Positions 54,901 through 63,415 of a stretch of 64,000 nucleotides of DNA are shown here, in pieces. The notes under the pieces are model-generated. The model was given only the letters and a program-made list of their open reading frames with translations. It was not told the DNA's origin and searched no databases. The first letter of the stretch is position 1. Every line of letters starts with the position of its first letter. This stretch comes from Verrucomicrobiaceae bacterium (GTDB lineage Bacteria; Verrucomicrobiota; Verrucomicrobiia; Verrucomicrobiales; Verrucomicrobiaceae): the NCBI GenBank assembly GCA_027484445.1, contig JAIXSY010000042.1:372001-436000 (forward strand), in the 5' to 3' direction. The position numbers and the translations under genes are program-made.

Positions 54901-55574
54901 ATGATGGATAGCCCTCCCGCCGCATTGCCATTGGAAATTAGACCTGAGATAGGGTTGGGCGAAGCATTGCTGGATCGGTTCCCAGCTGTGCCTGTGAGGT
55001 TCAGCGTGATGCTACCTGTGGTTTGGCCGCCGGAGATGTCTCCGAGAATGTTGATTTTGTAGGTGTTGGTGTCTGTGGCGGAATTGGCGACGTTGGTGGA
55101 GTTGTTGGTGATGGTGTAGCTGCCATTGCTGGTGGTGCTGGCAGCTTCCAAGACCAGGGGTGCATGGATCGTGAGGGCAGTGGTTGAATTTAAACTAAGG
55201 AGAAGGCTGCCACCGCTCGTCAGGCGCAGGGCCTCTCCGAGGTTAGCACCCAAGCTGCCGAGGGTGTAGAGGCCAGCGTTGTTGGTTCCAGTGAAGGTGA
55301 GAGAGCGCACGTTGCGCCCAGCATCGATCGTTACCAAGGTGGTGCCTGTGTTGCTGCCAAAGGTGGCCGTGTCTGGGTTGGTTGTGCCCGTGGTCGCTCC
55401 TGGCGCGATCCCATTCAGCCAGTTCAGGGTATCAGCCCAGGATTGGGTGCCAGTTTGGCCACTGATCCAGCTACCATCTGCCCCATGGAGCATGGTCATG
55501 GCTGACGTCAAAAGCACTACCGACAGACAAGCGAATCTTGCGAGACGTGGGTGGAGGACAAGGTGAGGAGACAT
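51996..55574 (-). CDS. Giant autotransporter-strand PEP-CTERM surface protein
   Basis: The 1192-residue protein has an N-terminal signal sequence ending near LHGA. The body is made of repeated autotransporter-associated beta strands rich in Gly, Thr, Ser and Asn (for example LTFRGGNNVVVNSVITG and LQKTGTGNLILTG). The C-terminus ends with a PEP-CTERM sorting tag: VPEP, a hydrophobic stretch and RRRR. Exosortase would recognise the tag and anchor or release the protein at the cell surface. A 302-bp gap separates it from the divergent lipoprotein gene. Confidence 0.92.
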   Translation of the reverse strand: MSPHLVLHPRLARFACLSVVLLTSAMTMLHGADGSWISGQTGTQSWADTLNWLNGIAPGATTGTTNPDTATFGSNTGTTLVTIDAGRNVRSLTFTGTNNAGLYTLGSLGANLGEALRLTSGGSLLLSLNSTTALTIHAPLVLEAASTTSNGSYTITNNSTNVANSATDTNTYKINILGDISGGQTTGSITLNLTGTAGNRSSNASPNPISGLISNGNAAGGLSIIVTGADSGGRGAWSLLNDNNSFTGPVTVNGGTLLFNTITNSGVNSALGAGNTINLGGSAQFKFNGSNAAATDRAIVNNGGVIYANNAVLTLNGTFSTQNGLTFRGGNNVVVNSVITGTGGISRTDPGAVVLNQINTFSGNVVISDGTVRFSSMADKGQNSPLGTGTTITMGQNSATVGRIDYGGTTDASSNRDFVLQNSAATGTGFGRIINSTTGTTLFLSGTVRSNSPTATNAASLNLTGNGNGVMSGVIGGTVASGTTPTALALTKDGTGTWALSNANLFTGPTSIAAGALLAMNSTGSATGTGNVTTSGTGALGGSGIVTSAAGGSITIASGTRLQIGTSHNVAAGAAAGLGYLAGASTLTLGSAANVSINLSGTTQFDLYTAPEGAALGTSDRLVLNTTATSLTFGGAVQVADVSTGRTGWRSGTWQLVNWAGASSATVTGSPTFTLPTTRLASGFGWNTSQFLTQGTIFIEKTSTNHTWLGTTNSSWGNAANWEIGTVPTSSTDVFFQNPSSGVVTHQIDGDRTVRNFFFNGEANHTIQTGSGGVLYTQGTLMEVAGGSQRFSAMLRPRLSSTAPQFEFLNQGTLTFDVALLYHPTSNYSSTLIFSGSGTTNVPHVQRRANTYDVNLRFDGPGIVSFSTSTSTPATTESGFMTGTSTLNGGTISLNQEANLGGNPSSFNPAQLTFNGGTLEARTSFAIDDTNRGITLAANGGTLRVNSPNSLTLGTAMTGAGALQKTGTGNLILTGTSTHTGAINVTAGSLQVGQASIGQSGTGNLSLASGTSLFGTGTLQNTSLNAASGSIIGAGDSLAIESLGTLTFSPGTEAGTLQFQAGSILQLGLNLNGQSDLLRIIGQGNTALSLQSDLQIGPSSLTPVTQMSYQLLSWSGLSSSPSFASHYSSTILFQGNGDELPGLNLPDISSSMYFWDISQLSVTGYIYIVPEPTRALLLGLGIACLLMRRRRP

Positions 55575-55876
55575 GGTGAAGGCGTATTTCCCCCAGGCTC
55601 AGTCACAGATTGCCCATGAATCGACATGTCCATGCTAGGAAGCAGACATGACGACTCAGAGAGGCAATGATTTGTGGCAACCTTGGGGGGGAAGGCTGTG
55701 CACCACGCTATGACTGAATATCCAGCATTAACGTTTGAGAAAGCCAAGACAACCAGGAAAACGACACTTTGCAGCCCGTAGCGCTGCCCCATTGGTCACA
55801 GGTAGGTCGCAGCCTAGGTTCCGTTCAGACGGCCCTTGACTCTCGCGCAGCCTGTCATCCATTCGGCAGCAATGTC
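55575..55876. other. Divergent intergenic region with no further gene seen
   Basis: About 300 bp lies between the PEP-CTERM gene and the lipoprotein gene start at 55877. It should contain both promoters. I see no convincing RNA gene, long palindrome or additional coding frame in it. Confidence 0.6.
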
Positions 55877-56497
55877 ATGAAGACTCGTCTCCGCCTTCTC
55901 GCTGTCGCCCCGGTGCTCTTTCTGGCTGCCTGCACGACCACCAGCCAGGTCAGTCTCGACTATGCCTCCGGTCCCGGTCATGTAAGGCCTGGAGCCTCTG
56001 AGTTTGCCACTCAAGTCTTCATTGACCGCCGTGATGTGTCGAGCCTGCACCTCGGCACCGTTCGCACCCAAGTGGGCACGCCGTTGGAGCACATCCAGAC
56101 CCGAATCCCTGTGGCGGATGTCGTGACCAATGCCTTTGGCTATGGCCTGGAGGCAAGGGGAATGCTGGCGGCGCGCTCAGGAGCACGGTTCATCGTCACT
56201 GGTGAGGTGCTGGACATGCACTGCAAGTTGCTGGTACATCCCTATGGCTACGCCAAGATCAGAGTTTCTATCCTAGAGGCAGCGACTGGTCGCGTCTTGC
56301 ACTCAGGCGTTTACGAAGGCGAGCGCCAGAGCCGCGCCTTTGTACCAGGCAGTGGCTCACCCGTGCCGATTTTGACTCAGCTCGCCTCTGGGGCTCTGCA
56401 AGATGCCGTGGACCGAGCTCTCGATGATCCTCGGATGCGTGCCAGCATCGGCACGCGAGCGGATGAGGCCAATGGCTGGACGCCAGGAATGATTTGA
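55877..56497 (+). CDS. Uncharacterised lipoprotein
   Basis: The ATG at 55877 gives 206 residues with a lipoprotein signal whose lipobox is LAAC. The mature part has a Rossmann-like or beta-rich pattern (ARFIVTGEVLDMHCKL, AKIRVSILEAATGRVL), seen in small envelope lipoproteins of the YajG/LPP type, but I cannot assign a family. It precedes the SDR gene by 27 bp. Confidence 0.72.
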   Translation: MKTRLRLLAVAPVLFLAACTTTSQVSLDYASGPGHVRPGASEFATQVFIDRRDVSSLHLGTVRTQVGTPLEHIQTRIPVADVVTNAFGYGLEARGMLAARSGARFIVTGEVLDMHCKLLVHPYGYAKIRVSILEAATGRVLHSGVYEGERQSRAFVPGSGSPVPILTQLASGALQDAVDRALDDPRMRASIGTRADEANGWTPGMI

Positions 56498-56524
56498 GCT
56501 GCTGGTGGCGTTGGTTGACGCCTC

Positions 56525-57280
56525 ATGAATTCATCTCTTCGTCTTCAAGGTCGTTGCGGCATCATCACTGGCGGCGCGCGTGGCATTGGTCTCGCCATCA
56601 GTGCTCGGTTGCTGCAAGAAGGTGCTTCGGTTTGCCTGTGGGACATCGACGAGCAAGCTCTTTCTCAGGCTGCAAGTGAGCTTCAGAGCATGGGCAAGGT
56701 CGCGACGGCAAAGGTCGATGTGACGGATCTTGCTTCAGTCCATGCCGGCTTGCAGGTGGCGCTGGGAACCTTTGGCAAAATCGACCTGCTGGTCAACAAT
56801 GCGGGCATCGCAGGAGCAAATGCAAAGCTCTGGGAGACTTCACCCACGGAATGGCACCGTGTGCTGGACATCAACCTGAACGGCCCTTTTTACTGTTGTC
56901 ATGCCATCGTGCCCGAAATGCTGAAGCATGGCTATGGGCGAATCGTGAACATTGCCTCCATCGCAGGGAAAGAAGGCAATCCCCATGCTGCGCACTACAG
57001 CGCCTCAAAGGCTGGAGTCATTGGTCTGACCAAGTCTCTGGGCAAAGAATTGGCCACCACCGGCATTTTGGTGAATTGCATCACACCTGCTGTGATCGAG
57101 ACGGATATCCTGAAGCAGCTCACTCCTCAGCATGTGGACTACATGCTCTCGAAGATACCGATGGGGCGTTTTGGACGCAAAGAGGAGGCTGCCGCTCTGG
57201 TCGCATGGCTTTGTTCAGAAGACTGCTCTTTCAGCACAGGGGCTGTTTTTGACCTGTCGGGAGGACGCGCAACTTACTGA
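56525..57280 (+). CDS. Short-chain dehydrogenase/reductase (FabG-like)
   Basis: The 251-residue protein has TGGARGIG (15-22) for NAD(P), NNAG near 91, the YSASK catalytic motif and a C-terminal DLSGGRATY. The family includes 3-oxoacyl-ACP reductases and sugar-acid dehydrogenases. No fatty acid genes are adjacent, so a catabolic or general alcohol dehydrogenase role is equally possible. Confidence 0.88.
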   Translation: MNSSLRLQGRCGIITGGARGIGLAISARLLQEGASVCLWDIDEQALSQAASELQSMGKVATAKVDVTDLASVHAGLQVALGTFGKIDLLVNNAGIAGANAKLWETSPTEWHRVLDINLNGPFYCCHAIVPEMLKHGYGRIVNIASIAGKEGNPHAAHYSASKAGVIGLTKSLGKELATTGILVNCITPAVIETDILKQLTPQHVDYMLSKIPMGRFGRKEEAAALVAWLCSEDCSFSTGAVFDLSGGRATY

Positions 57281-57357
57281 AAAGAAGCCAGCTGCGTTAC
57301 AATGTCGGCCAATTTTTTGACTAGCGAGGGCAGGGCGGATGCTCTCTGTGACAGTGT

Positions 57358-57588
57358 ATGAAAACTCTCTGCCAGTTCTTCTCGATCGTCATCGGCCTCG
57401 TCTGTGCCGTTTTCATGATTTTTGGCATCATCCCGCTGCTAGGATGGACGCTGTGGGCCACGCTAGCTGGTTGTGTGCTTGGCATCATCTTCGGTGTCTT
57501 TCCTGAGCGGAAAATTGGCCTGATCATCAACATTGCTGTCGCTATCGTCGCCGTGGTGCGCCTCCTGCTAGGCGGTGGTGTCGTCTGA
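57358..57588 (+). CDS. Small two- to three-helix membrane protein
   Basis: The 76-residue protein is largely hydrophobic, with segments near 8-27 and 30-48 and a third at 53-72 separated by FPERKIGL. No family recognised. It sits between the SDR and hybrid kinase genes. Confidence 0.6.
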   Translation: MKTLCQFFSIVIGLVCAVFMIFGIIPLLGWTLWATLAGCVLGIIFGVFPERKIGLIINIAVAIVAVVRLLLGGGVV

Positions 57589-57652
57589 TCCCGCAGTCCG
57601 GGTGTTGTCCCGAACCGATGCAGAGGCTAATTTTTCACAAAAGCGAGGTTTC

Positions 57653-57710
57653 ATTGCTATTTTCTATAGCAATATCTAATATTTAGAGTTAGCTTGGTTT
57701 TCACTAACTC
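57653..57710 (+). promoter_or_regulatory. Two inverted repeats upstream of the hybrid kinase
   Basis: ATTGCTAT/ATAGCAAT (57653-57673) and GAGTTAG/CTAACTC (57686-57710) are perfect inverted repeats in an AT-rich leader ending 3 bp before the kinase ATG. They could bind a regulator or fold in the mRNA leader. No T-run follows, so they are not terminators. Confidence 0.45.
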
Positions 57711-57713
57711 CAA

Positions 57714-60026
57714 ATGACCGGTTTAGACCGACTCCGCATCCTTATTGTCGAGAACGAAGGCCTCGTCGGCTGTGACATGGCTGCTTTCCTCAATGATTTG
57801 GGCTACCGAGTGGTGGGCACTTGCTCGACGAGCGATGACGCACTTCGTCTTTATGACGACTTGAGGCCAGATTTAGTGCTGATGGATGTTCATTTGGACG
57901 GTGCAGTCGATGGCATCGAGACGGCGCGTCGTCTCCAGCAGCGCGGACCTGTGGCCATTGTCTATGTGACAGCCTGTGCGGATCTGGACACCGTCAACCG
58001 AGCTCGTGAAACTCATCCGCAAGGCTACCTGCTCAAACCCTTCAGCCACGATGATCTCCGGCTGACTGTGGAGGTGGCTGCCACCCGAGTTCAGGAGGAG
58101 ATCGCACGCAGACGGCGCGAGCACAGCTACGCGGAGATGTTTGAAAGCTTGGCCGATGGGGTCATCGTGGCTGATCTGGCGGGGGTCATTGCCTTCATCA
58201 ATCCAGCAGCCGCTCGCATCACTGGCTGGTCTCAAGACATCAGTGTCGGGCGCTCTCTGCACGAGGTGTTTCGCATTTATTACGCGAGCGGTGAACCTGC
58301 TACGGTCGAGCTAGCCACGCCAGCCAAGGCCCCTAGCGAGCGTGTCGTATGGTTGACGACGCATGATGGACGCAGAGTGCCCGTGCAGGATCGCTCGACG
58401 CCATTGCGTGACCAGAGCGGTCAGCTCACCGGTGTGGTTATTCTTTTTCGTGCACAGGCCATCACCTCGGTCGAGGTGCCTGCTGTTCCACCCACGAATG
58501 ACCCAAACGCCACGGCCCAAGCACCTCTGGTGGATGTGGTGGAAAGCATCTCCGATCCTCTGATCGCCCTGGATGGAAGCTGGCGGCTGACCTATGCCAA
58601 CGCGAGTGCTAAACAGCTCTTCAGTCGCCAAGAGGCGAGACTGCTTGGAGCGGGATTTTGGGACCTACTGCCTGCGGCCACACGTGAGGAGCACTACGCG
58701 GCACTAGGACATGCCATGCTGCATCGTCAGCCCGTGACGCGTGAGGTTTATCTCGAAGAAAGACAGCTCTGGATCGAGCTACGTGCTTATCCCTTTGCGG
58801 AGGGCCTGTTGCTGCTGCTGCAAGACATCACCTCTCGGCGTGAGGAAGCCGAGCGCCGCAGTCGCCTAGATCGCCTGGAGTCGCTCGGGCTTCTGGCCCG
58901 CGGCTTCGCCCATGAGTTCAACAATCTGCTGACGGTGTTGCTCGGGAATCTGTCCTTGGCCGAAATGAGGCTCCGCACAGTGATCCAGCTGCCAGAGCTG
59001 CATACGGCAAAGCAGGCCACGCTGCAGGCGCAAGGATTGGTTCAGCAGTTGCTGACGTTTGCCCGCGGGGGCGCGCCTATCAAGCGACCGACTCAGCCTG
59101 GCGAGTTGATCGAGCAGTTTTTCCTCCATCACAGCCGTGCCCCGCGCATTGAGTATCGTCTGGAGATCGCCCCGGAACTGCCCACCCTTGCGGTCGATCC
59201 AGCGCAGCTCCGCCGATTGCTGGGCAACCTGATTCGCAACGCCGAGCAGGCCCAGCCACAAGGCGGTGTCATCACCTTACGCTGCCGTGCGCATGATCCG
59301 GGGGAAAGTTACCCGCACGAGCTACCTACTGATCACCAGGAATCTCCCGCAGGAATCATCATCGAGATCATTGACCGAGGCGAAGGCATCCCGGCGGAAA
59401 ACCTGCCTCATATCTTTGAGCCCTACTTCAGTACGCGGAAAGCTGAGAACGCCACCGGCCTCGGCCTGACGGTGTGCGAATCCATCGCCAAGGCCCACGG
59501 CGGTTCCATCTCGGTGCGCAGCGAGTTAGGGAAGGGCACCTCCGTCAGCCTCTATCTGCCCGTCGATGCAGATGGCGAAGAGGTGGATGCGATTGGGCTC
59601 AGCCGGGCTTTTGAAAGCTCGCCCGCAGCAGTCAGCACGCGCATTCTTGTGCTTGAGGACGACCCACTCGTGCGGGCACTCATCGTTCGGAATCTCACCA
59701 GTCAAAACTACGAGGTCGTCGAGACCTCAGAAGGCAGTGAGACTGTCCGGGTCTATCAGGAGGCCATGCAAAGTGGCCGCACCTTCGACCTGGTCATCCT
59801 GGACCTCAGTATTCCGAATGGAATGGGAGGCGTGCGTGCCATGGAAAAGCTGCGCCAAATCGATCCCGAAGTACTAGCCATCGTCTCCAGCGGTTACAGC
59901 GATGACCCAGTGATGGCGAAGCCTGCGAGTTATGGCTTCGCGGCCGTGCTGCCAAAGCCTTATGAACCGGCTGACATGCTGAGGCTCGTGCGTAGCGTGC
60001 TCAATCAGCGCGCCGTGGGGCGATGA
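57714..60026 (+). CDS. Hybrid histidine kinase (REC-PAS-PAS-HisKA-HATPase-REC)
   Basis: The 770-residue cytoplasmic protein has a receiver at about 8-125 (Asp58 in LVLMDVHL), two PAS domains (about 140-255 and 280-385), an HisKA region with H400 in GFAHEFNNLL, an HATPase with the ATGLGL G-box and a second receiver near 645-765 (D697 in LVILDLSIPN). There is no membrane segment. Receivers at both ends imply a phosphorelay with an input from another kinase. No output regulator gene is adjacent. Confidence 0.93.
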   Translation: MTGLDRLRILIVENEGLVGCDMAAFLNDLGYRVVGTCSTSDDALRLYDDLRPDLVLMDVHLDGAVDGIETARRLQQRGPVAIVYVTACADLDTVNRARETHPQGYLLKPFSHDDLRLTVEVAATRVQEEIARRRREHSYAEMFESLADGVIVADLAGVIAFINPAAARITGWSQDISVGRSLHEVFRIYYASGEPATVELATPAKAPSERVVWLTTHDGRRVPVQDRSTPLRDQSGQLTGVVILFRAQAITSVEVPAVPPTNDPNATAQAPLVDVVESISDPLIALDGSWRLTYANASAKQLFSRQEARLLGAGFWDLLPAATREEHYAALGHAMLHRQPVTREVYLEERQLWIELRAYPFAEGLLLLLQDITSRREEAERRSRLDRLESLGLLARGFAHEFNNLLTVLLGNLSLAEMRLRTVIQLPELHTAKQATLQAQGLVQQLLTFARGGAPIKRPTQPGELIEQFFLHHSRAPRIEYRLEIAPELPTLAVDPAQLRRLLGNLIRNAEQAQPQGGVITLRCRAHDPGESYPHELPTDHQESPAGIIIEIIDRGEGIPAENLPHIFEPYFSTRKAENATGLGLTVCESIAKAHGGSISVRSELGKGTSVSLYLPVDADGEEVDAIGLSRAFESSPAAVSTRILVLEDDPLVRALIVRNLTSQNYEVVETSEGSETVRVYQEAMQSGRTFDLVILDLSIPNGMGGVRAMEKLRQIDPEVLAIVSSGYSDDPVMAKPASYGFAAVLPKPYEPADMLRLVRSVLNQRAVGR

Positions 60027-60466
60027 ACCTTTCGTGATAGAACGGGCGCGTTCCTCCTCAGCGCAGACCAGTCATCCCCCCACTCACCGAAGCCAAGTCA
60101 AGGGGGCCGAGGCATCGTGTCGTCGAATGCCTTTTTCTCCCCGGCAAATCGCATTCAGAAAACACCCACTATCCAGAGGTGCCCTTCGCAAAAACAAAGA
60201 AACAAAACAAAGACCTCAGGCATTCCGTACAGGACACAGCCCAGATCGACCGTTACCCTGCCGCGAAGAAATCCACCCAAGCCTCTGATTCTCAGCCTCT
60301 TCCCCTGAAGCGCCAACGGGTCGGCATCAACGCCAAGACCACTTCTCCCGAAATCATGCCTCTAAGGTCTTTCAGAGATTCATCGGATGGGCTCTGAGGT
60401 GATCATTTCCTATCCCGTGAGTGTTTCGGGCAAAGAATGCTCCGCTAGGCCGTATCGCTTTGTCTC
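60027..60466. other. 440-bp intergenic region, no convincing gene
   Basis: Several short overlapping frames exist (for example about 72 codons at 60179-60397, Lys/Gln-rich) but none has a recognisable motif. A purine-rich AAACAAAG-type tract lies near 60200. I see no tRNA, CRISPR or riboswitch pattern. It may carry a regulatory RNA. Confidence 0.5.
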
Positions 60467-61225
60467 ATGCTCCTTGCCGAACTCACCTGGGCCGAAGTGG
60501 CCGCTCTTGATCCTGCTACGCCAGTGGTGATTCCACTCGCGGCATTGGAGCAGCACGGCACCCACATGCCGTTGTTCACGGATTCGATGCTCATGGCTGA
60601 GATCGCACGCCGTGCCGAAATCGAACTTCAGACGCAGGTGCTTTTTGCCCCGTTGCTTTGGCTGGGAAATTCTCATCATCACCTCGACTTTTCGGGCACA
60701 CTTTCCGCAGAGCCTCGGGTTTATCTCGATGTGCTGGTAGGCTTGTTGGAAAACTGGATCGCGCATGGGTTCCAGCGCCTGATTTTTCTCAATGGTCATG
60801 GTGGCAACGATGTGCCTGGCAGGCAGGCCATCTTCGAGGTCCGTCAGAGGCATCGCCACCGCAGTGACCTGCTGCTTCTTTTTGCCACCTATTGGAATTT
60901 GGTGGCAGATGCAGCCCAGGCTCACCCTGACCTAAAGCAGCGTGTCATGGGTCATGCCTGTGAGTGGGAGACCTCCATGGTGCTCAGGTTGAATCCAGCC
61001 TGGGTCAAAGGACACAAAACCGTCGGAGAGGTGCCGTTTGGCAATCCCTTTGAGCCTGCCTCGCGTGGTTGGATCATGCCAGATCGCAGCTCCTCGGGGC
61101 ATGTGGGCGATCCCACCGAGGCCACTCCAGAGAAGGGGGAAGCTCTTTTTCAAATCTTCACTCAAGGCACGGTAGCGATGTTGCGCCGTGTGATCGCTTG
61201 GGATGGTTTTAGCTGGGAAGGATGA
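60467..61225 (+). CDS. Creatininase-family amidohydrolase
   Basis: The 252-residue protein has the family metal motifs EQHGTHMPLFTD near 29-40, SHHHLDF near 67, NGHGGND near 105 and HACEWETS near 163. Members hydrolyse creatinine or related cyclic amides; here the substrate is unknown. The stop overlaps the start of the MFS gene by ATGA, so import and hydrolysis of one compound are likely linked. Confidence 0.9.
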   Translation: MLLAELTWAEVAALDPATPVVIPLAALEQHGTHMPLFTDSMLMAEIARRAEIELQTQVLFAPLLWLGNSHHHLDFSGTLSAEPRVYLDVLVGLLENWIAHGFQRLIFLNGHGGNDVPGRQAIFEVRQRHRHRSDLLLLFATYWNLVADAAQAHPDLKQRVMGHACEWETSMVLRLNPAWVKGHKTVGEVPFGNPFEPASRGWIMPDRSSSGHVGDPTEATPEKGEALFQIFTQGTVAMLRRVIAWDGFSWEG

Positions 61226-62469
61226 GCTTTATGACGGCCCATTCCTCAAGTTGGAAATGGTGGATCGCGGGTCTGCTGCTCCTGGCCACGACGATCAATT
61301 ACATGGATCGTGTGACGCTGGCGAATGCCTCCGTGCGTGTCACACGGGAGTTTGGACTTAGCGAGCAACAGTATGGAAATTTGGAACTCGCTTTTGGTTG
61401 GGCTTTTGCCGTGGGTTCACTGGTGTTTGGTTTTCTAGCGGACCGCGTGCGCATCTACGGCCTCTATCCCTGCGTGCTCGCGGGTTGGTCGCTGATGGGC
61501 ATGATCTCCGGTTGGGCAGAAGACTATACACAACTGCTTTTCTGCCGAACCCTGCTGGGTTTCATGGAGGCGGGTCATTGGCCCTGTGCGCTGAAGACCA
61601 CCTTTGCCGTGCTGGATGAGAAGGACCGCACCATGGGCAACAGCGTGCTTCAGAGTGGTGCAAGCATCGGAGCCATCCTCACGCCGCAGGTGATGAAAAT
61701 GTTGATGACGGAGGAACTTGGCTCCTGGCGTTCGGCTTTTGTGGTGGTGGGGGCTTTAGGGCTCGTCTGGGTAGTCGTTTGGCTTTGGATGATGCGTGGC
61801 AGTCGCCTCGACCATCCTCCCCCGTCGATGACGGCAAGTGCGGCGTTGGGCTTGCGGGAAATCTTGTTCAGCCGCAGGTTTTGGGCGCTAGCAGTGTTGA
61901 TCACAGGCACCCAGACCGTTTGGCACATCTATCGCGTGTGGTTGATGAAGTTCCTACAAACTGGGCGTGGCTACACAGAGGAGGCAGCCTTGAACTTCCA
62001 GTCCGCCTACTACCTTGCCACAGACCTGGGGTGCTTCATAGCCGGCGCACTTTCACTCTGGCTAGTGCGAAAAAAGGGCCTTTGTGCTCATGACGCACGT
62101 CGTTCGATCTATCGAGGGGCATGTGTTTTCACCTCGCTCAGTGTTTGCCTACCTTTTCTCAAACAAGGGCCGACATTGCTAGTCGTGCTGTTGCTGATTG
62201 GGGCCGGAGCGTTGGCATTGTTTCCTTGTTACTACAGCTTTGTTCAGGAGCTCTCAGACCAGCATGTTGGGCGCCTCACAGGACTGCTCAGCCTGTGGGT
62301 CTGGGCTGTCACCTCTCCATTGCACAAGGGATTTGGTTGGATCGCAGACACCACGCATAGCTACGATGTGGGACTGGTCATCGCAGGCTTGGCTCCATGG
62401 CTTGGCGTTCTGGCCATGCAAGGCCTTTGGGTCAGGCGAACTCCTGACGCTTGTGGTGGAGTGACCTGA
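61222..62469 (+). CDS. MFS transporter (anion:cation symporter type)
   Basis: The 415-residue protein has 12 predicted helices and the ACS-family start LLATTINYMDRVTLANA, which resembles hexuronate, galactonate and other organic-anion carriers. It is translationally coupled to the creatininase-family gene. A sugar acid or similar anion is the likely substrate, inferred from family. Confidence 0.88.
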   Translation: MSFMTAHSSSWKWWIAGLLLLATTINYMDRVTLANASVRVTREFGLSEQQYGNLELAFGWAFAVGSLVFGFLADRVRIYGLYPCVLAGWSLMGMISGWAEDYTQLLFCRTLLGFMEAGHWPCALKTTFAVLDEKDRTMGNSVLQSGASIGAILTPQVMKMLMTEELGSWRSAFVVVGALGLVWVVVWLWMMRGSRLDHPPPSMTASAALGLREILFSRRFWALAVLITGTQTVWHIYRVWLMKFLQTGRGYTEEAALNFQSAYYLATDLGCFIAGALSLWLVRKKGLCAHDARRSIYRGACVFTSLSVCLPFLKQGPTLLVVLLLIGAGALALFPCYYSFVQELSDQHVGRLTGLLSLWVWAVTSPLHKGFGWIADTTHSYDVGLVIAGLAPWLGVLAMQGLWVRRTPDACGGVT

Positions 62470-63172
62470 ATTTTCCAGGAGCCATGCCTGCATAGCGGCT
62501 GAAATGTCGGGTGAAGGCACTCTGATCACACCAGCCCGTCATGATGGCAATTTCGGCAAGAGAGGTCTCTGTCTCTGTGAGCAGCCGGGTGGCTTCGTCC
62601 AGCCGCAGCTTGTGCACCAGCTGCAACGGACTCATTTGAAAGAGGCGACGCACGCGCTGCTCAAGCTGGTAAACACTCATCCCCGAAGCCGCTGCGATTT
62701 CTTCGATGCGTAGGCTTTCCATGTACCGCTTTTGAATCAATCGCAAGGCGGCTGCGAGCTCGCTAAAGCCAGGTGCTTTTTCGCCAGGAGCATTGAGATC
62801 TCGTGAAATTCCGGCGATGCCGATGATCCTTCCACGATGGTCACGCACTGCGTGTTTGGTCGTCAGGCACCATCCGGCTTTTCTGCCAGGATAGATGTGA
62901 AGCTCAAGCTGGTGATGGATGCTGCGCCCGCTCGTCAGCACTTGCTTGTCCTGCCTTGTGTAGCTGGATGCCAGTGCAGGAGGATAAACCTCAGCAGGCG
63001 TTTTCCCCACCAGTTTGTTCTTGTCGCCACCCGTGCATCGGTCTGCCATGGTTTGATTGACCCGCACATATCGACCGGCCGTGTCTTTGATAAAATAGAT
63101 CACGTCAGGCAACGAATCGAAGAGGGACTCAGCGCATTGCAGCGCAGAAAAAAGATCATCATGCTCGTTCAT
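62432..63172 (-). CDS. PAS-AraC transcriptional regulator
   Basis: The ATG at 63172 gives 246 residues. An N-terminal PAS domain (about 15-125, VIYFIKDTAGRYVRVN) senses a ligand. The C-terminal AraC domain has two helix-turn-helix motifs (LRIEEIAAASGMSVYQLEQR and SLAEIAIMTGWCDQSAFTRH). Its 3' end overlaps the end of the MFS gene. It is divergent from the DapA-type gene and probably controls this catabolic locus. Confidence 0.88.
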   Translation of the reverse strand: MNEHDDLFSALQCAESLFDSLPDVIYFIKDTAGRYVRVNQTMADRCTGGDKNKLVGKTPAEVYPPALASSYTRQDKQVLTSGRSIHHQLELHIYPGRKAGWCLTTKHAVRDHRGRIIGIAGISRDLNAPGEKAPGFSELAAALRLIQKRYMESLRIEEIAAASGMSVYQLEQRVRRLFQMSPLQLVHKLRLDEATRLLTETETSLAEIAIMTGWCDQSAFTRHFSRYAGMAPGKFRSLHHKRQEFA

Positions 63173-63219
63173 TCGTCGTTCAATTTGCAGAGATCCTATC
63201 AAAAGCAACGATGAGACAA

Positions 63220-63238
63220 GTTTGTTCTGAAAACAGAC
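63220..63238. promoter_or_regulatory. Possible operator in the AraC-DapA divergent promoter
   Basis: GTTTGTT-CTGAA-AACAGAC is an inverted repeat with one mismatch, in the 243 bp between the divergent starts. It is a modest candidate for PAS-AraC binding. Confidence 0.3.
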
Positions 63239-63415
63239 GTCACTCGTTTTTTCATGAACATGGGAAACAGGCATGGGGCGGCTGTATGTCCATTTGACCT
63301 CTCAATTCGCTAGGCCAAGCACGTGATGAGCCTGGCGATGATTTTGGCTAAATTCCTCAAGCGGGTGAGGAAAACTTATCAAGACCCGCTTCGTATTCTG
63401 CGTCACCAAAACGCG

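Noticed and set aside
60179..60397. 72-codon basic frame in the 440-bp gap
   Set aside because: Overlaps two other frames, no motif, no clear ribosome-binding site.
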